From positions 145,976 through 195,885 of the forward strand of contig NZ_JAAIYA010000024.1 in NCBI RefSeq assembly GCF_010894405.1: DNA of 49,910 bases. The letters run 5' to 3'. The notes beneath the pieces are model-generated. The model saw only the letters and a list, made by a program, of their open reading frames with translations. It was not told the origin of the DNA and did no database searches. Source of the stretch: Pyxidicoccus caerfyrddinensis. GTDB taxonomy: Bacteria; Myxococcota; Myxococcia; Myxococcales; Myxococcaceae. How positions within the stretch are numbered: position 1 is the first letter of the stretch; each line of letters starts with the position of its first letter. Both the position numbers and the translations under genes were made by a program. Shown here in pieces: positions 39,129 through 47,298 of the stretch.

Positions 39129-39824
39129 TTAGAGGGCGGACGGGTCCAGCGTGGCGAAACCGTGAAACGTGGGGTGGCCATGCCCGGCGGGGATGACGGC
39201 TTCCCCCCGGTCCAGACAGGCCGTGCGCAGGCCGGCCGAGCGAGCGGCATCCAGCTCCGCGACGCTGTCCGACAGGAAGAGCACCTCGCCGGAAGGCAGG
39301 CCGACCTCCGCGACGATGCGCGCGTACGAGGGGCTCTCCACCTTCGGCCCGGTGGTGGTGTCGAAGTAGCCGGAGAACAGCGGCGTCAAATCCCCCCGGG
39401 CCGTGTGGCCGAAGATGAGCTTCTGCGCCGCGATGGAGCCCGACGAGTAGACGTACAGGCGAAAGCCCCGCCCGTGCCAGGCGCGCAGGCCGTCCACGGC
39501 GTCGGGGTAGACATGGCCCTGCAACTCGCCGCTCTTGTAGCCGCGCTCCCAGATGAGGCCCTGGAGCGACTTGAGGGGCGTGGCCTTCTTGTCCTCGTCA
39601 ATCCACTGGCGCAGCAGCGCCACGGTGTCCGCGTCGGACAGGCCCGGGGTGCCCGCGAGCGAGCGCGCGCCGTCCAGGCACTCGCGCACCTGGGGCTCGT
39701 GGGCGTGAGCGGTGACGAAGGCCTCCAGGTTGCGCTTCGCGAAGGGGAACAGCACGTCCTTCACGAAGGAGATGGAGCTGGTGGTGCCCTCGATGTCGGT
39801 GATGATTGCGCGAACGCCGCTCAT
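39129..39824 (-). CDS. mtnC: Enolase-phosphatase E1
   Basis: A 231-residue HAD-family enzyme that enolises and then dephosphorylates 2,3-diketo-5-methylthiopentyl-1-phosphate to give the acireductone. HAD motifs: ITDIEGTTSSI (Asp nucleophile), YSSGSIAAQKL, GPKVESPSY (Lys) and FLSDSVAELDAA. The fused one-enzyme form (MtnC) is used here instead of the separate MtnW and MtnX. Its ATG at 39824 overlaps the mtnD stop (ATGA). Confidence 0.93.
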   Translation of the reverse strand: MSGVRAIITDIEGTTSSISFVKDVLFPFAKRNLEAFVTAHAHEPQVRECLDGARSLAGTPGLSDADTVALLRQWIDEDKKATPLKSLQGLIWERGYKSGELQGHVYPDAVDGLRAWHGRGFRLYVYSSGSIAAQKLIFGHTARGDLTPLFSGYFDTTTGPKVESPSYARIVAEVGLPSGEVLFLSDSVAELDAARSAGLRTACLDRGEAVIPAGHGHPTFHGFATLDPSAL

Positions 39825-40366
39825 GTCTCGTAGCGGGGGAAGCCGTCGGCGATGGCGTCACCGGTGAAGTGGCCCACCCAGCCGTCCGGACGGATGAAGA
39901 AGCGGATGGCGGCGAACTCGGGGCGGGGGCCCATGTCGAACCAGTGGCGCATGCCCTCGGGCACGCTGATGAGGTCTCCGCGCGTGCAGACAATCTGGAA
40001 CACCTTGCCCTGGGTGCGCAGGTAGAAGCAGCCGCTGCCCTCCACCATGATGCGGGACTCGTCCTCGGTGTGGGTGTGCTCGGAGAGGAACTTCTGGCGG
40101 GCCTGCGCGGCGTTGGGGGCGTCCGGCTTGATTCGCGCGACGTCCACGGTGTTGAAACCGTGCTTCGCCTTCTCCGCATCCACCACGTGCTTGTACGCGG
40201 CGAGCACCTCGTCCTGCCCGGCGCCGTCGGGCAGGGGGATGGAGGCGTCCACGCGCTCGAAGCGCACGCCAACGGCGTTCAATTCGCGGCGGATGTCGGC
40301 GGCTTCGGTGTACGTGCCCACGGGGGACTCGGGGTGGGCATCGGGGTAGATGGTCAGCTGGCTCAT
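39821..40366 (-). CDS. mtnD: Acireductone dioxygenase
   Basis: A 181-residue cupin that oxidises the acireductone. With Fe it gives formate and the 2-keto precursor of methionine; with Ni it gives a different, CO-releasing product. The metal set is visible: SEHTHTEDESRIMVEG (two His and Glu) and the later His in EGMRHWFDMGP. It starts MSQLTIYPDAHPESP at the ATG 40366, overlapping the mtnB stop (ATGA); the frame extends to 40495 across mtnB but that part has no coding character. It is the last dedicated step before transamination. No aminotransferase gene is in the window. Confidence 0.93.
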   Translation of the reverse strand: MSQLTIYPDAHPESPVGTYTEAADIRRELNAVGVRFERVDASIPLPDGAGQDEVLAAYKHVVDAEKAKHGFNTVDVARIKPDAPNAAQARQKFLSEHTHTEDESRIMVEGSGCFYLRTQGKVFQIVCTRGDLISVPEGMRHWFDMGPRPEFAAIRFFIRPDGWVGHFTGDAIADGFPRYET

Positions 40367-41004
40367 CGTCGCACCTTCATCGTTTCGAGCTCGTACTGCA
40401 GCAGGTGTTCCAGGGCCACCGTGTGGCGGCGGGCCTCCGCCATGGAGCGGCCCCAGGTGTAGAGGCCGTGGCCGGCGATGAGGTAGGCCACGCACTCCGG
40501 GCGTCTGGCCAGGGTCTCCGACGCGCGCGCGGCGAGCCGGGGCACGTCCTGGTCATTGGGGAAGATGGGGATGGAGACCGTCGTCTCGTGGGTGCGGGTG
40601 TCGCCCAGGGCCTTGAGCAGCTCGTAGTCGCTCAGGGGCAACTCGCCCTCGGCCTTGCGCAGGTTGGACAGCAGCGCGGAGACCATGGAGTGCGTGTGCA
40701 GCACGGCCTGCACGTGCGGGCGGTCTCGGTAGAGATGCAGGTGCAGGTGCGTCTCCGCGGAGGAGCCGGGCGGAGGCGGGGCGTGGATGTCCAGGGCCCA
40801 GATGTCGGCCTCGGTCAGCTCACCCTTGTCCACGCCCGAGCGAGTGACGGCGGCGGTGCGGGCGTCCAGGCGGCGCGAGAAGTTGCCGCTGGTGGCGGGG
40901 ACGAAGTTACGGACGCTGAGGAAGCGGCCCACCTCGACGATTTCCCGCGCGGCATCCGCCAGCGCGGTGGAGGTGGGGGTGGAAGCGACTACCGGGGCAC
41001 TCAT
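40363..41004 (-). CDS. mtnB: Methylthioribulose-1-phosphate dehydratase
   Basis: A 213-residue zinc enzyme of the class II aldolase superfamily that dehydrates methylthioribulose-1-phosphate to the diketone. Motifs: NFVPATSGNFSRRLDA, TRSGVDKGELTEADI, ETHLHLHLY, VLHTHSMVS (Zn His pair) and YLIAGHGLYTWG (third His). First gene of the operon: the ATG at 41004 has only a weak AGAG site, with a 6-bp hairpin 17 nt upstream in the leader. It shares its superfamily with the aldolase at the far end, so the two compete for the same substrate if that assignment is right. Confidence 0.92.
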   Translation of the reverse strand: MSAPVVASTPTSTALADAAREIVEVGRFLSVRNFVPATSGNFSRRLDARTAAVTRSGVDKGELTEADIWALDIHAPPPPGSSAETHLHLHLYRDRPHVQAVLHTHSMVSALLSNLRKAEGELPLSDYELLKALGDTRTHETTVSIPIFPNDQDVPRLAARASETLARRPECVAYLIAGHGLYTWGRSMAEARRHTVALEHLLQYELETMKVRR

Positions 41005-41346
41005 CCGTACTCTCTTGGGGGCTCCCCGGAAGACGGGAGCGGGGGGAGGTTCCGAGGAGCCGAAGCGTAAGGGCCGCCCCTCTCCCGCGCAAGCGAGGCC
41101 ACGGGGGGAGCCGGCCTCGTGGGCGCGGTCACTCCCCACCGGGCAACCGAGTGGGTAGCGGCTACACTGCGCGTGGGTGGGCTCTCGGGACCTGCTCTCG
41201 CGGGCGCAGCGTGCCGCTGGGACGTCTTCAACTTCGCGTTCCACGTCCACCAGGATGTCGAACGGGCCCACGAAATTCGCGGCGCGCGGGTGTATCCCGC
41301 TCGCGGCCCGTCGCCACTCTGAAGTACGCAGGGGGTGGTGAGCCTC
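41005..41346. promoter_or_regulatory. 342-bp divergent region before mtnB and the SGNH gene
   Basis: It must hold the mtn operon promoter and that of the SGNH hydrolase gene. On the mtnB leader, GCTCCC (41021-41026) and GGGAGC (41035-41040) make a perfect 6-bp hairpin, 17 nt before the ATG. I looked for a SAM or SAH riboswitch and found none of their conserved cores. No gene is supported here. Confidence 0.4.
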
Positions 41347-42591
41347 ATGGCAAGACCGCGTCATCCCCGGCGCACGTTCCTCGTCGCGCTGGCTGTCTGC
41401 TTCGCGGTGCTCGCCGCGTGCAAGCCGCGCGGTGACACACCGGCGGGGCCGCGTGCGACGCGCGTGCTCTTCATCGGCAACAGCTACACGTACTACAACA
41501 ACCTGCCCCGGGTGCTGGAGGCCCTGGCCGCCTCCGCGTCCCCGCCCCTCCAGCTGGAGACGCGCGCGGTGGTGGCGGGAGGCGCGCGGCTGAAGACCCA
41601 CTGGGACGACGAAGCCGCGTTGGAGGCGCTCCGCGAGGGCGGCTGGGACTACGTCATCCTCCAGGAGCAGAGCACGCTGGGCGGGCTGCTGGTGGACGGG
41701 CGGCTCGACATCAATGACCCCGAGCGCGTCTTCTTCCCCTACGCGCGGAAGTTCCACGCGGAGGCGGAGAAGCGTGGCGCGCGGACCGTCCTCTCGCTCA
41801 CGTGGTCTCGCCGTCGGGCCCCGGAGGCCCAGGCCCTGCTGAACCACGCGTTCCTCTCGCTGGGCCGCGAGCTGAAGGCCACCGTCGTCCCCATGGGGCC
41901 CGCGTGGCTGACGGTGCGCGAGCAACATCCCGACCTCGGCCTCTACCTCGCGGATGGGAGCCACCCCACCCCCGCCGGCACCTACCTGGCGGCGTGCACG
42001 CTGTACGCGGCGCTGTTCGGACGCTCCCCGGAGGGACTGACCTCCATCGTGCACGGAGTCCCCACGCCTGACGGAGAGCCACGCGGAAGCGAGACCACCC
42101 TCGTGTCGCTTCCCGAGCCCACCGCGAGGCTGCTGCAGCAGACCGCCTGGAGGAGTGTCGAAGCGCTGAAGGCCCGGGTCGACGCCGTCGAGCCGCTTCC
42201 TCCGCGCACGCTGCCATCGCTCCCGGCGGGCGCGGGCGGGCGCTGGGACACGCTCCCCGGCGTCTGGAAGGGCGAGCTGCGCTTCTACTCCGAGGAGGCG
42301 GGCCAGTCCCCCGCGACGATGCGGCTGGAGCTGTCGCCCGACGGGGAGCGGTACAACGGCGTGCTGCGCATCACCTTCGCGGACGGACGCGGCGAGGGCC
42401 CCTTCGACGTGCGAGCGGAGCGCTCCCCGAACGGAACGCTGCGCTTCACCGCCCCCTTCAGCGGGAACGACCCGGGCGAGGTGCGCTACGAGGCCGTGAT
42501 GTCCGGCGATGGAAGACTGGTGGGCACGGCGGCGCAGGAGGACGGCAGGTCGCTTGACCGGATGCTCGGCTCATGGCGGCTGTCGCGCTGA
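41347..42591 (+). CDS. SGNH-hydrolase lipoprotein
   Basis: A 414-residue lipoprotein: MARPRHPRRTFLVALAVCFA then lipobox LAAC. Residues 35-220 are an SGNH (GDSL-like) hydrolase: the block with nucleophile Ser, VLFIGNSYTYYNNLP, an oxyanion Gly in the next loop, VILQEQSTLGG, and the acid/base pair LADGSHPTPAGTYLA. The last 120 residues are a separate beta domain (WKGELRFYSEEAGQ, TMRLELSPDGERYNGVLRIT) of unknown type. The ATG at 41347 has GGTGAG four nt upstream; GTG at 41335 is possible. It is divergent from mtnB, which does not suggest a functional link. It might be a cell-surface esterase or polysaccharide deacetylase. Confidence 0.83.
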   Translation: MARPRHPRRTFLVALAVCFAVLAACKPRGDTPAGPRATRVLFIGNSYTYYNNLPRVLEALAASASPPLQLETRAVVAGGARLKTHWDDEAALEALREGGWDYVILQEQSTLGGLLVDGRLDINDPERVFFPYARKFHAEAEKRGARTVLSLTWSRRRAPEAQALLNHAFLSLGRELKATVVPMGPAWLTVREQHPDLGLYLADGSHPTPAGTYLAACTLYAALFGRSPEGLTSIVHGVPTPDGEPRGSETTLVSLPEPTARLLQQTAWRSVEALKARVDAVEPLPPRTLPSLPAGAGGRWDTLPGVWKGELRFYSEEAGQSPATMRLELSPDGERYNGVLRITFADGRGEGPFDVRAERSPNGTLRFTAPFSGNDPGEVRYEAVMSGDGRLVGTAAQEDGRSLDRMLGSWRLSR

Positions 42592-42642
42592 GCCGGGTGC
42601 ACGGCGAGGCCTCCTTCCGAGCGGAGTCCAGACCGTGCGTCA

Positions 42643-42677
42643 GCGCCCCGGAAGGCGCCTTCACGCCCGGCCGGGCG
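42643..42677 (+). terminator. Stem-loops after the SGNH gene
   Basis: GCGCC-CCGGAA-GGCGC (42643-42658) is followed by the palindrome CGCCCGGCCGGGCG (42664-42677), 50-85 nt after the stop. One or both may end the transcript. The rest of 42592-42836 shows no gene. Confidence 0.35.
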
Positions 42678-42836
42678 CCCGTCGTATGAGCTCCCGGCTC
42701 GCCCAGGCATCCGAGCGGGCCACCGCGTCCGTGAGCGCCGGGTCGCCCGGGCGGCGGACCCCTGGGACGGCCTCTGCCGTCTTCACGCGGGCGCCCCACC
42801 TTGAATGGGCAAACCCCTCACTTCCGGAGAAGGCCC

Positions 42837-43277
42837 ATGAAGGTCGAAGAGGTCATGACCGAGAACCCGGTCACCTGCATGCCGGACACGAGCATCCAGC
42901 AGGCGGCCCGCTGGATGGTCGATGGAGATTGCGGCGCCCTGCCCGTCATCGACATCGACAACAAGCCGCTGGGCGTCATCACCGACAGGGACATCACCTG
43001 CCGCATCGTCGCGCAGGGGAAGGACCCCTACTCCCTGCACGTGGACGACGCGATGACGCACTCCACGGCCACCGTGTACAGGGATACGGACCTGGAGGAC
43101 TGCCGCGACCTGATGGAGGAGAACCAGGTCCGCCGGATGATTGTCATCGACGACGACGGCACCGTCTGCGGCATGGTGTCCCAGGCGGACCTCGCCCAGC
43201 ACATGCAGGCCGAGGACACCGCCGAGCTGGTGCGCGAGGTCTCCTCGCACACGCGCACGCCGTCGATGATTCACTGA
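42837..43277 (+). CDS. CBS-domain pair protein
   Basis: A 146-residue cytoplasmic protein of two CBS motifs: VEEVMTENPVTCMPDTS, GALPVIDIDNKPLGVITDRD, VDDAMTHSTATVYRDT and RRMIVIDDDGTVCGMVSQAD. It should bind an adenine nucleotide or SAM as a dimer and signal energy state, but has no fused effector. GGAG lies 7 nt before the ATG. It stands alone, ending at a strong bidirectional terminator, and is a relative of the tailed protein at 1922, differing in lacking the basic tail. Target unknown. Confidence 0.87.
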   Translation: MKVEEVMTENPVTCMPDTSIQQAARWMVDGDCGALPVIDIDNKPLGVITDRDITCRIVAQGKDPYSLHVDDAMTHSTATVYRDTDLEDCRDLMEENQVRRMIVIDDDGTVCGMVSQADLAQHMQAEDTAELVREVSSHTRTPSMIH

Positions 43278-43283
43278 AGCCCG

Positions 43284-43315
43284 GGCTCGCGGGAGGACCC
43301 GGGCCCCCGCGAGCC
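43284..43315. terminator. Strong bidirectional terminator
   Basis: GGCTCGCGGG (43284-43293) and CCCGCGAGCC (43306-43315) form a perfect 10-bp stem with a 12-nt loop, filling most of the 49-bp convergent gap between the CBS and hydrolase genes. Confidence 0.65.
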
Positions 43316-43326
43316 GGCCGTGCCGC

Positions 43327-44157
43327 TCACGGGCCGCCGAGCGCGAAGGCGGCCATGCGGTCCACGCGCGCCGGGCCGGAGCGCTCCAGGACGTCGTTGT
43401 GCCCGGCTCCCGCGACTGTCTCCACCGTGGCGTGCGGGAAACGCGTCCCGAGCGTGCGCCCCATGGCCACCGGGATGAGCGTGTCCTCTTCGCCGTGGAT
43501 GATGAGCACCGGCAGCTTCAGCTCGGGCGCCTTGGAGAAGGTGTCGAAGCGGTCCCTCACCAGCAGCCGGGTGGGCAGGAAGGGGAAGCTCAGGCCCGCC
43601 ATGGCCGGGATGGAGGTGTAGGGCGACACGAGCATCACCCGCGAGCCGTATCCCCGCCGCGCCATCTCCACCGCCACGCCGGTGCCGAGGCTTCGGCCGC
43701 TGAGCACCGTGCGCTCCGGCGGCACGCCCTGGGCCCGCAGCCAGGCGAGCGCCGCGTCCGCCGCGGCGTAGATGCCGTCCTCGGTGGGGCTGCCGGGCGA
43801 GGCGCCATAGCCGGGGTACTCGACGGCGAGGAAGCCCAGGCCCCACGTGTGCATCCTGGCGCCGAGGTCCAGCTGGTCCAGGAGCTGCTCGCCGTTGCCA
43901 TGGAAGTGCACCACCGTCGGCGCCCCGGGAGGCGCGGGCAGATGGTACGTGTCCACGTAGAGGTCGCCGCTCAGTGGCAGCCGGCCGAACCCCTGGCTCT
44001 TCGGGAGGTCGATGGCTGCCCGGGGCGCGGGGAAGAGCATGGGGCGCTGGAGCGCGAAGGCGGCCACGCACAGCACCACGTAGAGAGTCGCGAAGACGGA
44101 GAGCAGGAGGGTGAGCATGCGGCGGAGCCGGAGCATGAAGGCCCCAGTCTGCCTCAT
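43327..44157 (-). CDS. BEM46/ABHD13-like membrane-anchored alpha/beta hydrolase
   Basis: A 276-residue protein with one N-terminal membrane helix (MLTLLLSVFATLYVVLCVAA) and a serine hydrolase domain: VVHFHGNGEQLLDQLD, VEYPGYGASPGSPTE, elbow VLSGRSLGTGVAVE (Ser), acid HGEEDTLIP and His in GAGHNDVLE. This is the pattern of BEM46-like proteins, whose substrates are mostly unknown. The ATG at 44157 (MRQTGAFMLRLRR) or 44136 (MLRLRR) is the likely start. It converges on the CBS gene and is divergent from the beta-helix gene at 44264. Confidence 0.85.
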   Translation of the reverse strand: MRQTGAFMLRLRRMLTLLLSVFATLYVVLCVAAFALQRPMLFPAPRAAIDLPKSQGFGRLPLSGDLYVDTYHLPAPPGAPTVVHFHGNGEQLLDQLDLGARMHTWGLGFLAVEYPGYGASPGSPTEDGIYAAADAALAWLRAQGVPPERTVLSGRSLGTGVAVEMARRGYGSRVMLVSPYTSIPAMAGLSFPFLPTRLLVRDRFDTFSKAPELKLPVLIIHGEEDTLIPVAMGRTLGTRFPHATVETVAGAGHNDVLERSGPARVDRMAAFALGGP

Positions 44158-44263
44158 CCAGGCCCGTGCGTGCGGGGCCCTCCCGCATCCGCCTCCGGAA
44201 GTCCTCGCGTAGCCGCTTTGGTGGCCCGGCCATCGAAGTCCCCATGCACCGGAGGTCTCACCC

Positions 44264-45823
44264 ATGTCGCATTCCACGTTCCACCCCGCGGGCCTCGTCG
44301 TCGCGGCCCTCGCGTTGCTCTTCCTCCTGCCAGACACCGCGCGCGCGCAGCAGAGCTGTGACGCGCTCACCCCCAGCGGCGGAGACGACGCGCCCACGCT
44401 CAATGCCTGTCTGGCGAACACCGGGCGCGCCACGCTGGGCGAGGGTGTCTTCCGCCTGTCACGCCCCCTCGTCTTCCCCCGCGCTCCGGGCGTGCGGCTC
44501 TCGGGCGCGGGCGCGTCGACGGTCCTCAGGCCCACGTACACCTGCGGCCAGAGCTCGCCCTTCGTGCTGTCCGGGCAATACCAGCCCATCATCACCGTGA
44601 CGCGCGCGCCGGGCGCGGTGCTGCGCGACTTCCGCCTCAACCTGCAGGAGCTTCGCCGAGACTGCGGCCACAAGGGCGCCTACGCCATCATGGTCGACAA
44701 ATCGGACGACGTGCAGGTGCTCAACCTGCGCCTCCGGGGCTCGCAGTTCGGCGCGCCCGACTACACCAGCGGCTGGGCCAACGGCGGCGGCCTCCAGTTC
44801 ACCAACTCCGCGCGAGGCCTCATCCGGGGCAATGACATCCGCGACGTCGGCTTCACCGCGGACCCTGGCACCGCCTCGGCGGGGAAGAACGGAATCGCCA
44901 TCGAGAACTCGGCAAGCACGCGCATCGATAGCAACGTCGTCGAGCGCGTCTCCTTCCAGGTCTCCGTCTCCAACTTCAGCCCGGCCTTCGGCTTCACGGG
45001 GGACTCCAGCGGGACCAGCGTGACGGGCAACACGCTGGTGGGGGCGGCCAACATCAACTGCCCGGACTGCTCACCGGGACGCGCCATCAAGCTCCAGGCG
45101 TGCGGCCGCACGGACGTGCAGGACGAGTTGCCGCTGCGCAACCTCGTGGTCCGCAACAATGACGCCCGCGACTTCGGCGGGGCCAATGGCCAGCAGGGTG
45201 GCTCCGGACTGGACCTGGTGTGTGGCGTCCAGTACGGCACCTTCGAGAACAACCGCCTCATCGGCGCCGGCACCGCCGAGTTCGCCGGCCAGGTGCGCAG
45301 CTCCTTCCAGTCGCTCGTCAACCCGAGCCACCACAACACGCTGAACTTCAACACCTTCACCTCGGGCCGGGGCAGGCCGGGCTGCGATGGCTCGTGCGTG
45401 GATGTGAACTTCAACGTGGACGCGCCGGACCAGATTGGCCTGCGCCGGGGTGTCGCGGGCACCAATGTCGCGAACAGCTTCCGCCCCGGGAGCAGCAGCT
45501 GCGGCGACTACAGCCACGCCTTCTTCAACTACCCGGCAGGCCAGGTCTTCGTGAACCGGGGGCAGAACCTGCTGCTCGCCGCCGCGGGCATGCGGCCGGG
45601 CAGCTCCACCGTCTTCCGCTTCAAGCGACAAGACGGCTCCCAGGTGGCGGCCTTCACGTCCCAGTCCGCCAACGGCAACTGCGTGGTGAACGAGCAACTC
45701 TTCGGCATCAACGCCGCGCAGTTCGCTCCGGGCCGCTACAACCTCTTCGCCGAGTACTCCGACGGCAGCAGCAATGGCGTCTTCATCTCCAATGACCCCA
45801 TCGGCACCGTCGACGTGCGGTGA
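44264..45823 (+). CDS. Secreted right-handed beta-helix protein
   Basis: A 519-residue exported protein with a clean signal peptide (LVVAALALLFLLPDTARAQQ) and CGGAGG 8 nt before the ATG. The N-terminal part resembles pectate-lyase-like folds (CLANTGRATLGEGVFRLSR, VRLSGAGASTVLRP). Residues 120-400 are repeated short strands with Asn ladders (GLIRGNDIRDVGF, STRIDSNVVERVSF, GTSVTGNTLVGA, FENNRLIGAGT), typical of parallel beta-helices. The last 90 residues form a beta-sandwich-like end. It may bind or cut polysaccharide; no catalytic set is obvious. Eight or more Cys suggest disulphides. Only 3 bp separate its stop from the DUF1501 stop. Confidence 0.83.
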   Translation: MSHSTFHPAGLVVAALALLFLLPDTARAQQSCDALTPSGGDDAPTLNACLANTGRATLGEGVFRLSRPLVFPRAPGVRLSGAGASTVLRPTYTCGQSSPFVLSGQYQPIITVTRAPGAVLRDFRLNLQELRRDCGHKGAYAIMVDKSDDVQVLNLRLRGSQFGAPDYTSGWANGGGLQFTNSARGLIRGNDIRDVGFTADPGTASAGKNGIAIENSASTRIDSNVVERVSFQVSVSNFSPAFGFTGDSSGTSVTGNTLVGAANINCPDCSPGRAIKLQACGRTDVQDELPLRNLVVRNNDARDFGGANGQQGGSGLDLVCGVQYGTFENNRLIGAGTAEFAGQVRSSFQSLVNPSHHNTLNFNTFTSGRGRPGCDGSCVDVNFNVDAPDQIGLRRGVAGTNVANSFRPGSSSCGDYSHAFFNYPAGQVFVNRGQNLLLAAAGMRPGSSTVFRFKRQDGSQVAAFTSQSANGNCVVNEQLFGINAAQFAPGRYNLFAEYSDGSSNGVFISNDPIGTVDVR

Positions 45824-45826
45824 GCC

Positions 45827-47074
45827 CTACGCCGCGAACAGCCCCAGCGGCGGGGGCGGAGTGAAGCCTGGGAACACCTTCGCCAGGTCCACTCCAGGGC
45901 GGCACGCGCGCAGCGCCTCCGCGAGCGGCGCGCGCACGTCCGTCCACGAGGGCACGTCGCGCCCGTCCTGCAGGTGCTCCGGTGCCAGCGAGTCGAAGCG
46001 GCCGTACACCTTCCCGCCCCGCACGCCGCCGCCGAGCACCAGCATGGCGCTGCCCACGCCATGGTCCGTGCCCCGGCTGCCGTTCTCCCGCACCGTGCGG
46101 CCGAACTCCGTGAGCACCACCACGGTCACCTGCTCCAGCTTCGGCCCCAGGTCCGCCGCGAAGGCCGACAGCGCACCCGCCAATTCCTGGCACCGGTTGG
46201 CGAAGACGCCCGCCGCCGCGCCCTGCGCCGCGTGCGTGTCCCAGCCGCCCATCTCCGTGGCGGCGACCTCCACCCCCACGTCGCCCCGGAGGAGCCTCGC
46301 GATGTCTCGCAGCCGCTGCCCCAGCGGGCCTTTGGGGTACTCCACCGTCGAGGCCGGAGCCAGCCGTGACAGGCGCTCCTCGTCCAGCCGCGACAGCGCC
46401 TCGAAGGCGCCCTGCCCCGTGGTGCGCAGGGCTTCATCCACGGCGCCAGCGTAGAGCGCGCTGAAGCCACTGGCGGCCTCCTCGCCGCGCCTGCCTCCGC
46501 GGAGCCGGAACTCCTCCAGGCGTCCCATGGCCAGCGCGCCCGAGCTCCCGAACAGCGCCCGGGGCAGCGTGGGCTGGAGAGCCACCGCGCGCAGCGCGGC
46601 GCTTGTCTCCTCATCCTCCAGCGCGCGGTTGAGCCAACCGTCCGGAGTGGACTTGCGCCCTGGCGTGCCCGACTCCACGAAGTCCTGCGCATCGAAGTGC
46701 GAGCGCACCGGCTCCGGCAGCCCCACCCCGTGCAGCACCGCCAGTCGCCCTTCGCGCCACAGCGGGAGCAGGGGCTCCAGCTTCGGGTGCAGGCCGAAGC
46801 GCCCGTCCAGTTTCAGCGCGGCATCCGGGCCGCTGCCCGGCGACTTCAGCGCCAGCGAGGGGCGCGCACGGTGGTACGCCGCGTCCTCCACCGGTGGCAC
46901 CAGGGACAGGCCGTCCACGCCACCGCGCAGGAAGACCGTCACCAGCGCACGGCGAGCGGGCACGTTCGCACTGGCGGCCAGCGCGCGGCCCAGGAAGCCC
47001 GGAGCGAGCACGAGGCCCGCGCCCGAGACTCCCAGGGAGCGCAGCAGGTGGCGGCGAGAGAGCAAGGAGCTCAT
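45827..47074 (-). CDS. DUF1501 family protein, Tat-exported
   Basis: A 415-residue protein with a twin-arginine signal (LSRRHLLRSLGVSGAGLVLA) cut after ALA near residue 35. The body is a DUF1501 domain, of the alkaline-phosphatase/sulfatase fold: VTVFLRGGVDGLSLVPP, LHGVGLPEPVRSHFDAQDFV, GGWDTHAAQGAAAG, VVVLTEFGRTVREN and the final SRGTDHGVGSAMLVLGG. It is the second gene of the DUF1800/DUF1501 pair, on the same strand, separated by 171 bp of tandemly repeated DNA. The pair is widespread; its function has not been set, though secretion of surface proteins has been proposed for related planctomycete genes. Confidence 0.9.
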   Translation of the reverse strand: MSSLLSRRHLLRSLGVSGAGLVLAPGFLGRALAASANVPARRALVTVFLRGGVDGLSLVPPVEDAAYHRARPSLALKSPGSGPDAALKLDGRFGLHPKLEPLLPLWREGRLAVLHGVGLPEPVRSHFDAQDFVESGTPGRKSTPDGWLNRALEDEETSAALRAVALQPTLPRALFGSSGALAMGRLEEFRLRGGRRGEEAASGFSALYAGAVDEALRTTGQGAFEALSRLDEERLSRLAPASTVEYPKGPLGQRLRDIARLLRGDVGVEVAATEMGGWDTHAAQGAAAGVFANRCQELAGALSAFAADLGPKLEQVTVVVLTEFGRTVRENGSRGTDHGVGSAMLVLGGGVRGGKVYGRFDSLAPEHLQDGRDVPSWTDVRAPLAEALRACRPGVDLAKVFPGFTPPPPLGLFAA

Positions 47075-47137
47075 GGGTTCGTGACCTCTGGCACACGGAG
47101 CAAGAGCCCGGCGAAGGGGCGAAAGGGGCGTCGCGCG

Positions 47138-47298
47138 CTCATTCTTCTGGAGCTCCGTCGAGCCGAGCAGCAGCCAGGAGAAGTCGCGCGCTCATTGTTT
47201 CTGGAGCTCCGGCGAGCCGAGCAGCAACCAGGAGAAGTCGCGGGCTCATTGCTTCTGGAACTCCGGCGAGCCGAGCAGCAGCCCGGCGATGAGAGGAA
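47138..47298 (-). repeat. 53/54-bp tandem copies of the DUF1800 gene end
   Basis: Three units start near 47138, 47191 and 47245 (periods 53 and 54 bp). The third is the real 3' end of the DUF1800 gene, including its TGA (47246-47248) and the codons for LLLGSPEFQKQ. The other two lie past the stop and carry the same codons with a few changes (for LLGSPELQK and LLGSTELQK). They fill most of the gap before the DUF1501 gene. Confidence 0.8.

Noticed and set aside
41005..41346. Possible SAM or SAH riboswitch in the mtn leader
   Set aside because: None of the conserved cores of the known classes could be found on the leader strand; only a simple 6-bp hairpin is present.
43284..43315. Ten-bp inverted repeat as a possible mobile-element end
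   Set aside because: Its place in a 49-bp convergent gap, with a short loop, fits a bidirectional terminator better.
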